Source: an uncultured Selenomonadales bacterium
GTDB taxonomy: Bacteria > Bacillota > Negativicutes > Acidaminococcales > Acidaminococcaceae
Length of the DNA stretch: 64,000 nt
Direction of reading: 5' to 3'
Assembly (NCBI GenBank): GCA_900315345.1
Contig: OMYP01000001.1
Location: 1-64,000, forward strand
Below, piece after piece: positions 43,877 to 52,250 of this stretch. The notes under the pieces were generated by a model. The model had not been told where the DNA came from and did not search any database. It saw only the letters and a list, made by a program, of their open reading frames with translations. The position numbers and the translations under genes were made by a program. The stretch's first letter is position 1. Every line of letters begins with the position of its first letter.

Positions 43877-43979
43877 TAATTATACGATATTTTCAAATCA
43901 TTTATTTTTTATACACTGAGAAAGACTGCCAACCCAATATTCTTTTTTTAAACGAATACAGACTGTCAAATGGTCATAT

Positions 43980-44072
43980 CATGCAAAAAGCATGCATAAT
44001 AACCCAATTAACCCGGAAAACCGGGAGAGAGGAAAAGCCGTCTGCATACGCAGGCGGCCACATCACCATATT
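43980..44072 (+). promoter_or_regulatory. Triple-hairpin leader of the YjiH-like gene
   Basis: Three hairpins follow each other: CATGC-AAAAA-GCATG (43980-43994), CCCGG-AAAA-CCGGG (about 44011-44024), and GCCGTCTGC-ATAC-GCAGGCGGC (44038-44059). The only Shine-Dalgarno-like sequence, GAGAGAGG, lies between hairpins 2 and 3, about 40 nt before the ATG. This looks like a translationally controlled leader; no known riboswitch class was recognised. Confidence 0.45.
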
Positions 44073-45440
44073 ATGAAAACAAGAAACGGAAAACTCATGG
44101 CAGGGTTCCTGGTTCCTTCCCTGTTAGGCATAGTTTTATTCATGGTTCCCATCAAATACAACGATAACTGGACCATTGTGGTGAAGATACTGGCGGATAT
44201 GATCGGCGCTGCCCTGGGGGACTACCTGCCCCTGCTGTGCGTAGCCATCGTAACCCTGTCGGCGATTCTCGGGGTACTGTCTTTAAAGCGTCCCAGCTTT
44301 ATCACCACCTACCCCATCGTAGACAAAACCTTTTCCGCTACTCCCGTCTGGGCCCTGATCCGGGTCATCGGCGCCGTCTTTATCTGGCTCACCTACCTGA
44401 AGATTGATGCCGGCGAAGAGGCTACGGGCGTCATCCACATGATCACCATGGCGGACGCGGGAGGTTTCGTCCTTACAGAACTGCTGTCAGTACTGGTTAT
44501 TATCTTCCTGCTGGCAGGGTTGCTATTGCCTTTCCTGTTAGACTTCGGACTACTGGAATTTATCGGTGCCTTACTGACCAAGGTCATGCGTCCTCTGTTC
44601 ACCATCCCGGGCCGGGCTGCGGTAGACTGCATCACCTCATGGATCGGCGACGGCACTTTGGGAGTCATGCTCACTGCCAACCAGTATGAAGATGGTTACT
44701 ATTCCGAACGTGAAGCGGCCATTGTGGCCACCACCTTCTCCGCCGTTTCCATCACTTTCAGCATCGTAGTACTGGCACAGGTAAAGCTGATGGATTACTT
44801 TGGCATTTACTACCTGGTGGTCTGCGTCATCGGCATCGTCTGCGCTTTAATACTGCCCCGAATCCCGCCTCTGTCACTGAAAAAAGATACCTTCCTGGTT
44901 CCCGGGAAAGCCATGGGGGAAGAGCTGCCGGAAGGTTATACTTCTTCCTGGGATTACGGTCTGGACCTGGCCTGCAAGCGGGTTGCCGAATATAAAGGAG
45001 CAGAACAGTTCCTGGAAAGCAGCCTGAAGAACGCTGCGGGCATGTGGTTCGGGGTACTGCCGGTGGTCATGTGCATCGGCACCCTGGCTCTGGTACTGGC
45101 ATTGAACATTACGGTGTTTGAAACATTAGGCCTACCCTTCATGCCCCTGCTGAACCTGTTGGATATCCCGGAAGCCGCAGCTGCCTCCAAGACCATGGTG
45201 GTAGGGTTCACAGATATGTTCACCCCCTCCATACTGGCTGCAAGCACCATTACCAGCAACATGACCCGGTTCATCGTGGCAGTGGTCTCGGTGACCCAGC
45301 TTATTTACCTGTCGGAAGTAGGCGGCCTGATCTTAGGTTCCAAGATTCCGGTGAACCTGGTAGAACTGTTCATCCTGTTCCTGGAACGCACTGTAATCAG
45401 CCTGGTAATCGCTTCCGCTTTCGCCCATATGATTTTTTAG
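44073..45440 (+). CDS. YjiH family membrane protein (nucleoside-recognition/Gate domains)
   Basis: The 455-residue protein has about 11 transmembrane helices and two Gate-type segments, including IPGRAAVDCITSWIGDGTLGVMLTANQYEDGYYSEREAAIVATTFSAVS-type sequence around residues 175-225 (read by eye) and the C-terminal VVGFTDMFTPSILAAS. Homologues such as E. coli YjiH lie beside peptidase or amidohydrolase genes; here hydrolases follow on the other strand. A transport role is likely, substrate unknown. The frame is open back to 43992, but the upstream part is the structured leader; hydrophobic sequence starts only after the Met at 44073. Confidence 0.8.
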   Translation: MKTRNGKLMAGFLVPSLLGIVLFMVPIKYNDNWTIVVKILADMIGAALGDYLPLLCVAIVTLSAILGVLSLKRPSFITTYPIVDKTFSATPVWALIRVIGAVFIWLTYLKIDAGEEATGVIHMITMADAGGFVLTELLSVLVIIFLLAGLLLPFLLDFGLLEFIGALLTKVMRPLFTIPGRAAVDCITSWIGDGTLGVMLTANQYEDGYYSEREAAIVATTFSAVSITFSIVVLAQVKLMDYFGIYYLVVCVIGIVCALILPRIPPLSLKKDTFLVPGKAMGEELPEGYTSSWDYGLDLACKRVAEYKGAEQFLESSLKNAAGMWFGVLPVVMCIGTLALVLALNITVFETLGLPFMPLLNLLDIPEAAAASKTMVVGFTDMFTPSILAASTITSNMTRFIVAVVSVTQLIYLSEVGGLILGSKIPVNLVELFILFLERTVISLVIASAFAHMIF

Positions 45441-45499
45441 TCAACAACAATAAACTTGCGGCTCTCTGCTTATGCCGCTTCTTTCCAGCCAGTTCTCAT

Positions 45500-45533
45500 A
45501 TCGCCGTTGCTGATTCAGCACGGCGATTTTTTT
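45500..45533 (+). terminator. Terminator of the YjiH-like gene
   Basis: Plus strand ATCGCCGT pairs with ACGGCGAT (one bulge) and is followed by seven T, ending at the stop of the convergent gene. Confidence 0.88.
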
Positions 45534-47542
45534 CATTTCTTACGGCGAAAGTTCAATACACTCGTAACCTCTGTCAGCTTATCTTCAACCTGTCCGCATC
45601 GAATTTTTTTATCCGAAACAATGAGCGCTTTGGGAAACTTCTTCCAGTCTATGGCATCGACGCCTCTGATCTCGTTATTGAAAATCTGCATCCCTTCTCC
45701 GCACACAAATTTTTTCAAAAAGTTCCGAAGTATTTCAGATATATCCGCGTCCACCGCATTACCATACGCGCGTGCGGTTTCTTTGTTCCCAAACAATGCC
45801 GTCGCCACTTCCACCGTACCTGATCCAAGGTTCTCGATCAGCGGTTTCTCATCCCAGTAAAAAAGATGTACTTTACTACCGCTTTCGGCCAGCCTTTTTC
45901 CGCAGAGATACATGCTCAACACATACCCCATTTCATACAGCTTCATTTTTAATTCCAGCTCAGACTCCGTCGCTGACAGTTCTTTAACATAGTCATTCAG
46001 CGTTTGCATATCAGGAGCATAAGAATCATCAAAATCATGCAACAGGTCGGTAATCACTTTGGCTGTGAAATCCCAGTAAGTTACCAGTATCTCTTCAACT
46101 TTTTCCCTGCCGATAAACGACTGGAAAACCTGTCTTTCATTATTGGGAATCCCGATGATAAATTCGATACCGGAAGCAGCTCCCTTTTGAAAAGCCGTAA
46201 ACACATCGGCCGGAATCAGTTTTCCATCGCAGGTGGGTACAGACAAATCCTTCCAGAGCTTCTGGGAAACTTTTTTCAATTGTTCTGTGGAAAGCTGCTG
46301 CAGCTCCTCCATGTTCTTCGCCGACGTTTCCTGTAAAAGCTTCGCTGCCAAGAAGCGGGACGCATCCGGCGTATCATACGCACCTTTGGGACTGCCAAAA
46401 AACACAAATGCTTTCCGGAACAGGCCTTTTGCCTGCTCACAGGCGGCAAGAAGGCTGATGGACGTGGCCCCGGATTCAAACCCCATCACGGTAATCCTGT
46501 CAGGATCACCTCCAAAGGCAGCTATGTTTTCTTTGATCCAGTGCAAAGCCGCAATCTGGTCAAGGAGGCCAAGATTTAAGGCGTCCGGATAGGCCTCCCC
46601 GCCGGGGACTTTCGAAAAATCGATAAAGCCAAAGAGGCCCAGCCGGTAATTAAAGCTGACACCCACAACGTCCGGGAAGGCGTGGATAAAATCACTGGCA
46701 TCCATTAAAGGATCGGCAGCCCCGCCGTATGTAAAATCACCGTGGTGGAACAGCACCAGGACGGGCTTTTTCCGATCCGTTTTTTTCCTGCCAGTACAAA
46801 TATTCAGCGTCAGGCAATCTTCGCTTTGCCTGTGATGTTTTAAAATCGAGCCTTCGAGCTCTACCTGTATGGCAGAAGCGCCCAGGTATTTTGCCTCGAA
46901 TACGGCATCCGATTCAGGCAGCGGCTCAGGCGCTTTCCATCTGTGCTCGCCCACAGGAGGCTTTGCATAGGGAATTCCCAAATAATAAATGACGTTTTTT
47001 TCTTCGACGCCAACATAGATGCCTGTTTTTGTCCTTACGGCACAATCAGTGTCATATGCGCCGCGGATTGGCCGGTTCTGCCGGTTCACTTCGTCCAGAT
47101 CGGCGTCTTTCAGCACGTGGTCAAACACAAATCCGTTGCTTCCATCTCCGTAGCTTTCGCGGATTTTCCGGATGCGGTACCAGCGTACAGCCATACTGAA
47201 TGCAAACCCTAATATGGGAGCAAGAATTACATAAGCATACTGTCCGACTAACGCCTCCAGCATGGATATTTCCATCCATGACATGGCCACATACTGAGCC
47301 GCAAGAAAGCTGAAGATAAGCGCGGCAAAAACCAGATACCGGTACGCCGGGTTTTTCTGTATGGCCTTGCTGAAGACGATCTTGTTTCCTATCTCCTGCA
47401 ATACATATCCGGCAGCAGAGCAGATCAACATGCACTGCCAGAGCGGCCAGCCAAGCATCTTTGGAACCTCAAAACCTAATCCGTACCCGACCGCCGAAAT
47501 GCAGGCAACCATTAAGTCATCAATCGTAAATAATTTTTTCAT
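45533..47542 (-). CDS. Membrane-anchored carboxylesterase homologue, catalytic residues lost
   Basis: Residues 1-125 form four hydrophobic helices; residues about 165-640 are a type B carboxylesterase (alpha/beta hydrolase) domain, clear from YYLGIPYAKPPVGEHRWKAPEP, EDCLTLNI and FNYRLGLFGF. Aligned by eye with the paralogue at 49581-51167, the nucleophile motif GESAG is replaced by GFESG (354-358), putting Glu356 in the Ser position. The catalytic His in EHGVEL becomes Gly575 in SGTVEV, and the oxyanion HGG becomes HHG (266-268). The acidic residue (Glu469) remains. A binding or scaffold role is inferred. AAAAAGG lies 6 nt before the ATG. It follows the amidohydrolase by 36 nt. Confidence 0.85.
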   Translation of the reverse strand: MKKLFTIDDLMVACISAVGYGLGFEVPKMLGWPLWQCMLICSAAGYVLQEIGNKIVFSKAIQKNPAYRYLVFAALIFSFLAAQYVAMSWMEISMLEALVGQYAYVILAPILGFAFSMAVRWYRIRKIRESYGDGSNGFVFDHVLKDADLDEVNRQNRPIRGAYDTDCAVRTKTGIYVGVEEKNVIYYLGIPYAKPPVGEHRWKAPEPLPESDAVFEAKYLGASAIQVELEGSILKHHRQSEDCLTLNICTGRKKTDRKKPVLVLFHHGDFTYGGAADPLMDASDFIHAFPDVVGVSFNYRLGLFGFIDFSKVPGGEAYPDALNLGLLDQIAALHWIKENIAAFGGDPDRITVMGFESGATSISLLAACEQAKGLFRKAFVFFGSPKGAYDTPDASRFLAAKLLQETSAKNMEELQQLSTEQLKKVSQKLWKDLSVPTCDGKLIPADVFTAFQKGAASGIEFIIGIPNNERQVFQSFIGREKVEEILVTYWDFTAKVITDLLHDFDDSYAPDMQTLNDYVKELSATESELELKMKLYEMGYVLSMYLCGKRLAESGSKVHLFYWDEKPLIENLGSGTVEVATALFGNKETARAYGNAVDADISEILRNFLKKFVCGEGMQIFNNEIRGVDAIDWKKFPKALIVSDKKIRCGQVEDKLTEVTSVLNFRRKK

Positions 47543-47578
47543 TATTAGCCTTTTTTTCTTTCCAGAGAATTTACAGCC

Positions 47579-49246
47579 TTACGCTTTGAACACTTCTTCA
47601 CCGTCTACGATGGTAGCAATGATATTTGCCTGGGCGACCTTCTCCAGATCGTCGTGCAGGAAATCGCAGTCAAACACCGTCATATTGGCAATCTTGCCGA
47701 ATTCGATGGATCCCATGCGATGCTCCTGGTGCCACTGACGGGCTACGTTAATGGTCATGGCGCGCAGGGACTGTTCCCGGGTGATGGCTTCCTTGAGATT
47801 GTGCGGTTTATCAATTCCCCCGAGGACTTCTTCCGGATACGAGCGTTTTTCCGCTGTATAAAAGCTGTATTTGACATTCATCAGCGGAGAAACCGGATAG
47901 TCGGAATGGAACACCACGTTTGCGCCTGCATCATAGAACGATTTGATGGGATACGAATTCTCTGCCAGCTCCTTACCGACATATGAAACCTCGATTTCAT
48001 AATTTCCCGGAATTTCGGCGGTCCACAACGGCGGAACAGCCGGAATGGATCCTGTTGCTCCCATGCGCCGGATATCCTCTTCGGTCACAAAGTGCAGATG
48101 CGCCAGCACGTTGCGCTGATCCAGGTTGCCGGTAATCTTTTCCGCATCCTCGATGCAGTCCAGCATGAAATGCACCGCGCCGCCGCCTTCGGAATGGACA
48201 TGGACTGCCATACCTTCCTTGTCTGCCTCTGTAATCAGCTCCACCATCTTGTCATGGTCGTTGAATCGTTCCACACCGTGATAGCCCGGCTGATCCAGGT
48301 AATCCTGATTCTGCCAGCCTGTATGGGCCTCGGTCACACCATCCAGGAAGGCCTTGGCGCCGATAATATGGAAATATTCGCCGCTTAACTGGGCACGTTC
48401 TGCGGCAATTCGGGCAATTTCTGCCTTCGGGCTTTCAATATTGTCAAGAACATACATATAGGCGTAAGTCCGCAGTTTCAGCCGGCCTTCCTCTTCCAGC
48501 TCATGGTAGGCTTGGGGAGCATCCCGGTGGACAACTTCCACACCGGCATCTCCGACAGCGGTAAAGCCGCTGCTGAGAGCGTAATCCTGCCACGCCAGCA
48601 GATACTCTTTTATATCTTCTACTGTCGTGGGAAGTTTGGGTACGATCTCGAACACGGGATTTTCACAGATGTAACCGTCCGGTTCCCCATTGGCATCCAC
48701 ATGTACCATGTCATAGCCGATCTTCTTCGCATATGCCGCATCTATGCCGGCCCATTCCAGTGCCTTGGTATTAAGCAACATGGAATGTCCGCCGCCTGTA
48801 TGCAGGAGCAGCGGCTTATCGGCGCAGATTTCGTCCAGATACGCCTTGCTGACGTATTCCTCATTCTCCACCCACCCGGAGGCTACATAGAAGTTGCGCT
48901 GAGGATTCTTCGCGATAAATTCCCGGATAATTTCACGGTATTTGGCATAGTCTGTCAGCCCCGCCTCCATCAGGTTTGCCTGCCCGATAAGGCGCAAGCC
49001 GGCCAAATGACCATGGCAGTGAGACTCAAGGAAACCGGGATAGATGTAGTTGTCGCCGTAGTCCAGTACCTGCGCGCCGGGTCCGGCAAGACGTTTCGCT
49101 TCCTCCGCTTCGCCGATATAGGCAAACACACCGTTCTTGACCAATGCCGCCCTGGCAAAAGGTCTCTTTTCATCCATAGTAATAATATTGCCGAAAATAA
49201 TCGTTTGTTTCATAACATCGATAGCGTTATCTGCAACGTTTTCCAT
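47579..49246 (-). CDS. YtcJ-type amidohydrolase (amidohydrolase family 3)
   Basis: A metal-dependent hydrolase of the AdeC/YtcJ group. Motifs are YIYPGFLESHCHGHLAGL with the HxH metal pair (the variant is HCH), GKAFLDG-like AKAFLDGVTEAHTG, VHVHSEGGGAVHFMLD, HLHFVTEEDI and NVVFHSDYPVSPL with the catalytic Asp. Substrates in this group are often N-acyl amino acids, amides or cyclic imides; none can be named here. GGAGG is 5 nt from the ATG at 49249 and 8 nt from that at 49246. Neighbours are two esterase-family genes on the same strand, so ester or amide degradation is a reasonable guess. Confidence 0.85.
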   Translation of the reverse strand: MENVADNAIDVMKQTIIFGNIITMDEKRPFARAALVKNGVFAYIGEAEEAKRLAGPGAQVLDYGDNYIYPGFLESHCHGHLAGLRLIGQANLMEAGLTDYAKYREIIREFIAKNPQRNFYVASGWVENEEYVSKAYLDEICADKPLLLHTGGGHSMLLNTKALEWAGIDAAYAKKIGYDMVHVDANGEPDGYICENPVFEIVPKLPTTVEDIKEYLLAWQDYALSSGFTAVGDAGVEVVHRDAPQAYHELEEEGRLKLRTYAYMYVLDNIESPKAEIARIAAERAQLSGEYFHIIGAKAFLDGVTEAHTGWQNQDYLDQPGYHGVERFNDHDKMVELITEADKEGMAVHVHSEGGGAVHFMLDCIEDAEKITGNLDQRNVLAHLHFVTEEDIRRMGATGSIPAVPPLWTAEIPGNYEIEVSYVGKELAENSYPIKSFYDAGANVVFHSDYPVSPLMNVKYSFYTAEKRSYPEEVLGGIDKPHNLKEAITREQSLRAMTINVARQWHQEHRMGSIEFGKIANMTVFDCDFLHDDLEKVAQANIIATIVDGEEVFKA

Positions 49247-49266
49247 CATTATCCCCTCCTTTGGTC

Positions 49267-49580
49267 TCAAAATACTTTTATAATTATAGCAGACGGTCCG
49301 TCACTGCCTTCATCGGCCATAAAATACTGTCCGTCATCTTCAATTAATGAAGCAATTAGTATAACAGGGCCTCCTTAACATTGATTTACTCAATTATAGC
49401 AAAATGGATAATGAAATTCCATCGCCCATAAGCAACACCTTTTTCTGAAATAAACAGGAGTTTAAGCGGCTGGTTTATACTATAGCTTAATTTGCTGATG
49501 ACATCGGTGAACCCCGCCAATTTGTTTTCAGACGGACCAGCAGTAATCAGATTATTAGTGAAAGTCCGACCCCTTCTGTC
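49267..49580 (-). other. Intergenic region with two extended -10 promoters and a short open frame
   Basis: Two TGCTATAAT elements occur on the minus strand (about 49282-49290 and 49392-49400), the nearer one next to a GACGG-A-CCGTC palindrome. A 35-codon open frame (49267-49374) lies between GGAGG and the amidohydrolase ribosome binding site. It has protein-like composition (ILIASLIEDDGQYFMADEG) but no standard start codon near the GGAGG. The part from 49401 to 49580 shows nothing recognisable. Confidence 0.4.
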
Positions 49581-51167
49581 TTAAAAATAACATTTTGCCA
49601 GGAAATAGGACCTGTCCCAATCCACGATCTTTCTTTCGGATTCCTTTTCCGGATGGATATCAAACTCGTCAAAGATCATTACCTTCCGGTCCGCTGTGTC
49701 GTAGATCGGCCACTCCTTCGCCTTCCCGTCCGGAGAAATGTCTGCGCTGAGCGAGGGATTGCCGGTCTTTGCGAACTGGACCCACATTTTACGCATAGTT
49801 TTTGCAAAGGTTTCATCAAATACTTTTTCCGTAGCGTCGGTCATCTCCGGATGATTGAATACAAGTGTAAGCTCTACCCCATGTTCAGGTGCAGCCGTGA
49901 AAAAATAGGTGTACGATCTGCCTCCGGCTTTAGTCTGGCTCTCCGACAATCGCATGAGCGGCGCATTAAACCAGATCTGATTGAACAACTGTCTGTTACG
50001 TTCATCGTTTCCGCCCTTCACATCCTTGCAGAAGCTTTCTGCCAACGCTTTTTCTTCCTCCGTCAGCCGGGCAAACTTCTTTGTCTTGCGGTCAGCGGCC
50101 CACAGTTCGAAGCCATCTTCTCCCATGACCGATGCGAAATAATCAAATTCACCTTTGTTGCAGCCAAGAAGAAACTCAATGTCCTTCGCTGCGCCGTTTG
50201 CATAGGCCTCCCACGGATCCGGCGGCAGATAGTTTCCGTCTCTTTCCGGCGCGGTGCGCATTGAAAGCACAGTGGATGCGTCCACGAACTTTCGGGCATC
50301 TATCTGCTGCAGATCAGCAACGGTTTTGCAGCCGAACAGATCCATCATTTCATTGGTGCACCCGATGGCTTCTTCCGCAGATCTCGTAAGAGCGGGCGAA
50401 CCGCTTTGGGCAATGACCCGCTTAAAATAAGCATGGGAGCCTTTCACCAGCGGAAGCAGCGACACGCTTCCGGCACCGGCAGATTCGCCCCAGATCGTCA
50501 CGTTATCGGGATCGCCGCCGAAGCCGGCAATATTCTCATGGACCCACTTCAAAGCCATTATCTGGTCCATGAGCCCCAGATTCTGGGCATCCGGATACTC
50601 CTTGCCATCCGCCAGATGGGACAGATGGAAAAACCCGAATACGCCGAGCCTGTATGCCACGGTAACGACAATAACATCCGGATTCTCTTTTATAAAATTG
50701 CAGCAATCAAACACCGGATAGGCCGTCCCTCCTGCTTCATAAGCGCCGCCGTGGATCCATACTATGACCGGCTTTTTTTCCGCAGGTGCTTCATCCGCCT
50801 TCCAGATGTCCAGATACAGACAGTCTTCTCCCTGACAGTAAAGGAGATCCAATCCGTCCAAGTCCTTAGTCTGAAAGGGGCTTTTCCCATTGTAGTACGC
50901 CTCGTACACGCCGTCATCAGCAGCAAAATTCACTGGCGCTTTCCAGCGAAGATCCCCCACAGGCTGCCTGCCCACAAAGGGAATGCCCTTGTACGCAATA
51001 ATATTCTCCGTCTTTTTGCCGACAAAGATGCCGTTGATGCACCTGACCGCCAGCTCCTTGTCATAATGACCGTCTGTAATCCGTTTGTTCTCGCCGTACT
51101 GTATCATCGCTTTCAGCTGCTCTAACATGATATTCCCAGCGTTCTGTTCCCTACTTATTTCGCTCAT
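49581..51167 (-). CDS. Carboxylesterase, type B, intact triad
   Basis: A cytoplasmic alpha/beta hydrolase of the carboxylesterase/para-nitrobenzyl esterase family (528 residues, no signal peptide). The oxyanion motif HGGAYEAGG starts at residue 139, the nucleophile is Ser229 in GESAG, the acid Glu340 in GCNKGEFDYF, and the base His429 in PEHGVEL. YPDAQNLGLMDQIMALKWVHENIAGFGGDP is the typical helix before the nucleophile elbow. The ATG at 51167 has AAGGAG at 9 nt. It precedes the amidohydrolase and the dead esterase paralogue on the same strand and may work in one degradative pathway with them. Confidence 0.92.
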   Translation of the reverse strand: MSEISREQNAGNIMLEQLKAMIQYGENKRITDGHYDKELAVRCINGIFVGKKTENIIAYKGIPFVGRQPVGDLRWKAPVNFAADDGVYEAYYNGKSPFQTKDLDGLDLLYCQGEDCLYLDIWKADEAPAEKKPVIVWIHGGAYEAGGTAYPVFDCCNFIKENPDVIVVTVAYRLGVFGFFHLSHLADGKEYPDAQNLGLMDQIMALKWVHENIAGFGGDPDNVTIWGESAGAGSVSLLPLVKGSHAYFKRVIAQSGSPALTRSAEEAIGCTNEMMDLFGCKTVADLQQIDARKFVDASTVLSMRTAPERDGNYLPPDPWEAYANGAAKDIEFLLGCNKGEFDYFASVMGEDGFELWAADRKTKKFARLTEEEKALAESFCKDVKGGNDERNRQLFNQIWFNAPLMRLSESQTKAGGRSYTYFFTAAPEHGVELTLVFNHPEMTDATEKVFDETFAKTMRKMWVQFAKTGNPSLSADISPDGKAKEWPIYDTADRKVMIFDEFDIHPEKESERKIVDWDRSYFLAKCYF

Positions 51168-51235
51168 TGGTTTTTTCTCCTTTTAAAGCGCAAGTCAAAT
51201 TCTCTGCCTGATTTCCTTTGGCATAACCTACCGGC

Positions 51236-51832
51236 TTAAAGATTGTTTTGAGATAAATATTGCTTTACTTCTTCTATCAGTTTGTCGCCGTCATAATTTT
51301 TGAAAATTTTAATCATGCAACCGCTTATCATCGGATTCAGTTCAAGACCTAACTCTATAGCACGGGTATCGGTTTTGAATCCATAGCACCGTTTACCGAA
51401 GCCGTATGCGATACCGAGCTCAACGCAAGCCCCTTCATCCGGCACCCGGCCATCTAAATTCATAAAAACAACATCTGCCTTTTTTACTTCACCGGCATCC
51501 AATGCAAAAATCATCTTAATGAGTTCTTCTTCCGACTTTCCCTGTAACTGGGCGGCTTCAATACCATCTCGTTGTGGTAAAAAGACCTGATAGCCACAAT
51601 CTTCAAGCAGTTTCGTAAATTTCAGATTGAAATCCTTTTCGCCCTGATTAAACATCGGACCAGCAAGATAAACTTTCTTTCCGGTACCGGTGCTTTTGTT
51701 TATCTTTGTTTCAGCAGCATTTTTGACGGTAGTATTGCTTACATCACCATTGCTGTTTGCGCACGCAGCAAAGGAAAACATTACCCCGGCACACAGTATT
51801 ATAGTTCCTGCCAGCTTTGAAATTTTTTTCAT
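51236..51832 (-). CDS. Nucleoside 2-deoxyribosyltransferase-like lipoprotein
   Basis: The first 24 residues are a lipoprotein signal (KLAGTIILCAGVMFSFAAC, lipobox FAAC with Cys24), followed by a 25-residue Asn/Thr-rich linker. Residues 52-198 are a nucleoside 2-deoxyribosyltransferase domain: KKVYLAGPMFNQGEKDFN, YQVFLPQRDG, AGEVKKADVVFMNLDGRVPDEGACVELG with Glu138 at the place of the catalytic nucleophile. Known members of this family are cytoplasmic and exchange bases on deoxynucleosides, so an exported, lipid-anchored version is unusual. AAGGAG lies 11 nt before the ATG. Activity is inferred only. Confidence 0.78.
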   Translation of the reverse strand: MKKISKLAGTIILCAGVMFSFAACANSNGDVSNTTVKNAAETKINKSTGTGKKVYLAGPMFNQGEKDFNLKFTKLLEDCGYQVFLPQRDGIEAAQLQGKSEEELIKMIFALDAGEVKKADVVFMNLDGRVPDEGACVELGIAYGFGKRCYGFKTDTRAIELGLELNPMISGCMIKIFKNYDGDKLIEEVKQYLSQNNL

Positions 51833-51900
51833 AATATTGAAATCTCCTTGTCTACATCTTTTGTATTTGAATTATCAGCGTCACGTCAGTACATATTGTA

Positions 51901-52164
51901 TTAATCCTGAAAATTTATTTTTTCAAACCTCCATTTTTGCTGCACATCCGGATATTTTTCATGATCCACTTCGCTCATAAACATATCCAACGGACGCACA
52001 CAATCGGAATAATCGCCATAAAGGTGCTTATAAACCACATGGGGTTCGCCAGTTTCCGAATGTGAGGCTATGGTAATAATCAAATAAAGTTTTCCCTTAA
52101 AATGACGGTATACTTCATTTGGTTTTGGCAATGGTCTTGTCATTACATCCAATTTTTTAAACAC
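51901..52164 (-). CDS. DUF1653 protein, copy 1
   Basis: The conserved part (about residues 10-87) is a DUF1653 domain: [36 protein letters not shown] and [17 protein letters not shown]. It differs from the copy at 60122-60364 at only 4 of about 78 residues. Two starts are possible: GTG at 52164 with GAGGT at 6 nt, which adds MFKKLDV, or ATG at 52143 with a poor site. The GTG and its ribosome binding site lie in sequence produced by a rearrangement. Function of the domain is unknown. Confidence 0.75.
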   Translation of the reverse strand: MFKKLDVMTRPLPKPNEVYRHFKGKLYLIITIASHSETGEPHVVYKHLYGDYSDCVRPLDMFMSEVDHEKYPDVQQKWRFEKINFQD

Positions 52165-52250
52165 GTCTGTACCTCATTCCCATTCTGCCGGTATATCTTT
52201 TTTATACATTTAAGGACTTCATCACACTGTATCTTACGGCTTCCAGACAT
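52143..52250 (-). pseudogene. Remnant of an MmcQ-like gene N-terminus
   Basis: A 35-codon frame begins SGSRKIQCDEVLKCIKK, matching the first residues of the intact gene at 62421-63182 (FESHKIQRDEIFKYVKK) at protein and DNA level. After AAAAAAG the match stops, and the sequence continues with about 24 bases that match the 3' end of the thioesterase fragment (55581-55604). It then runs into DUF1653 copy 1. This is a recombination scar. Confidence 0.75.

Noticed and set aside
44011-44059. Known riboswitch (guanidine, glycine, tetrahydrofolate or manganese classes) before the YjiH-like gene
   Set aside because: The consensus motifs of these classes, as I recall them, are not present; only unclassified hairpins are seen.
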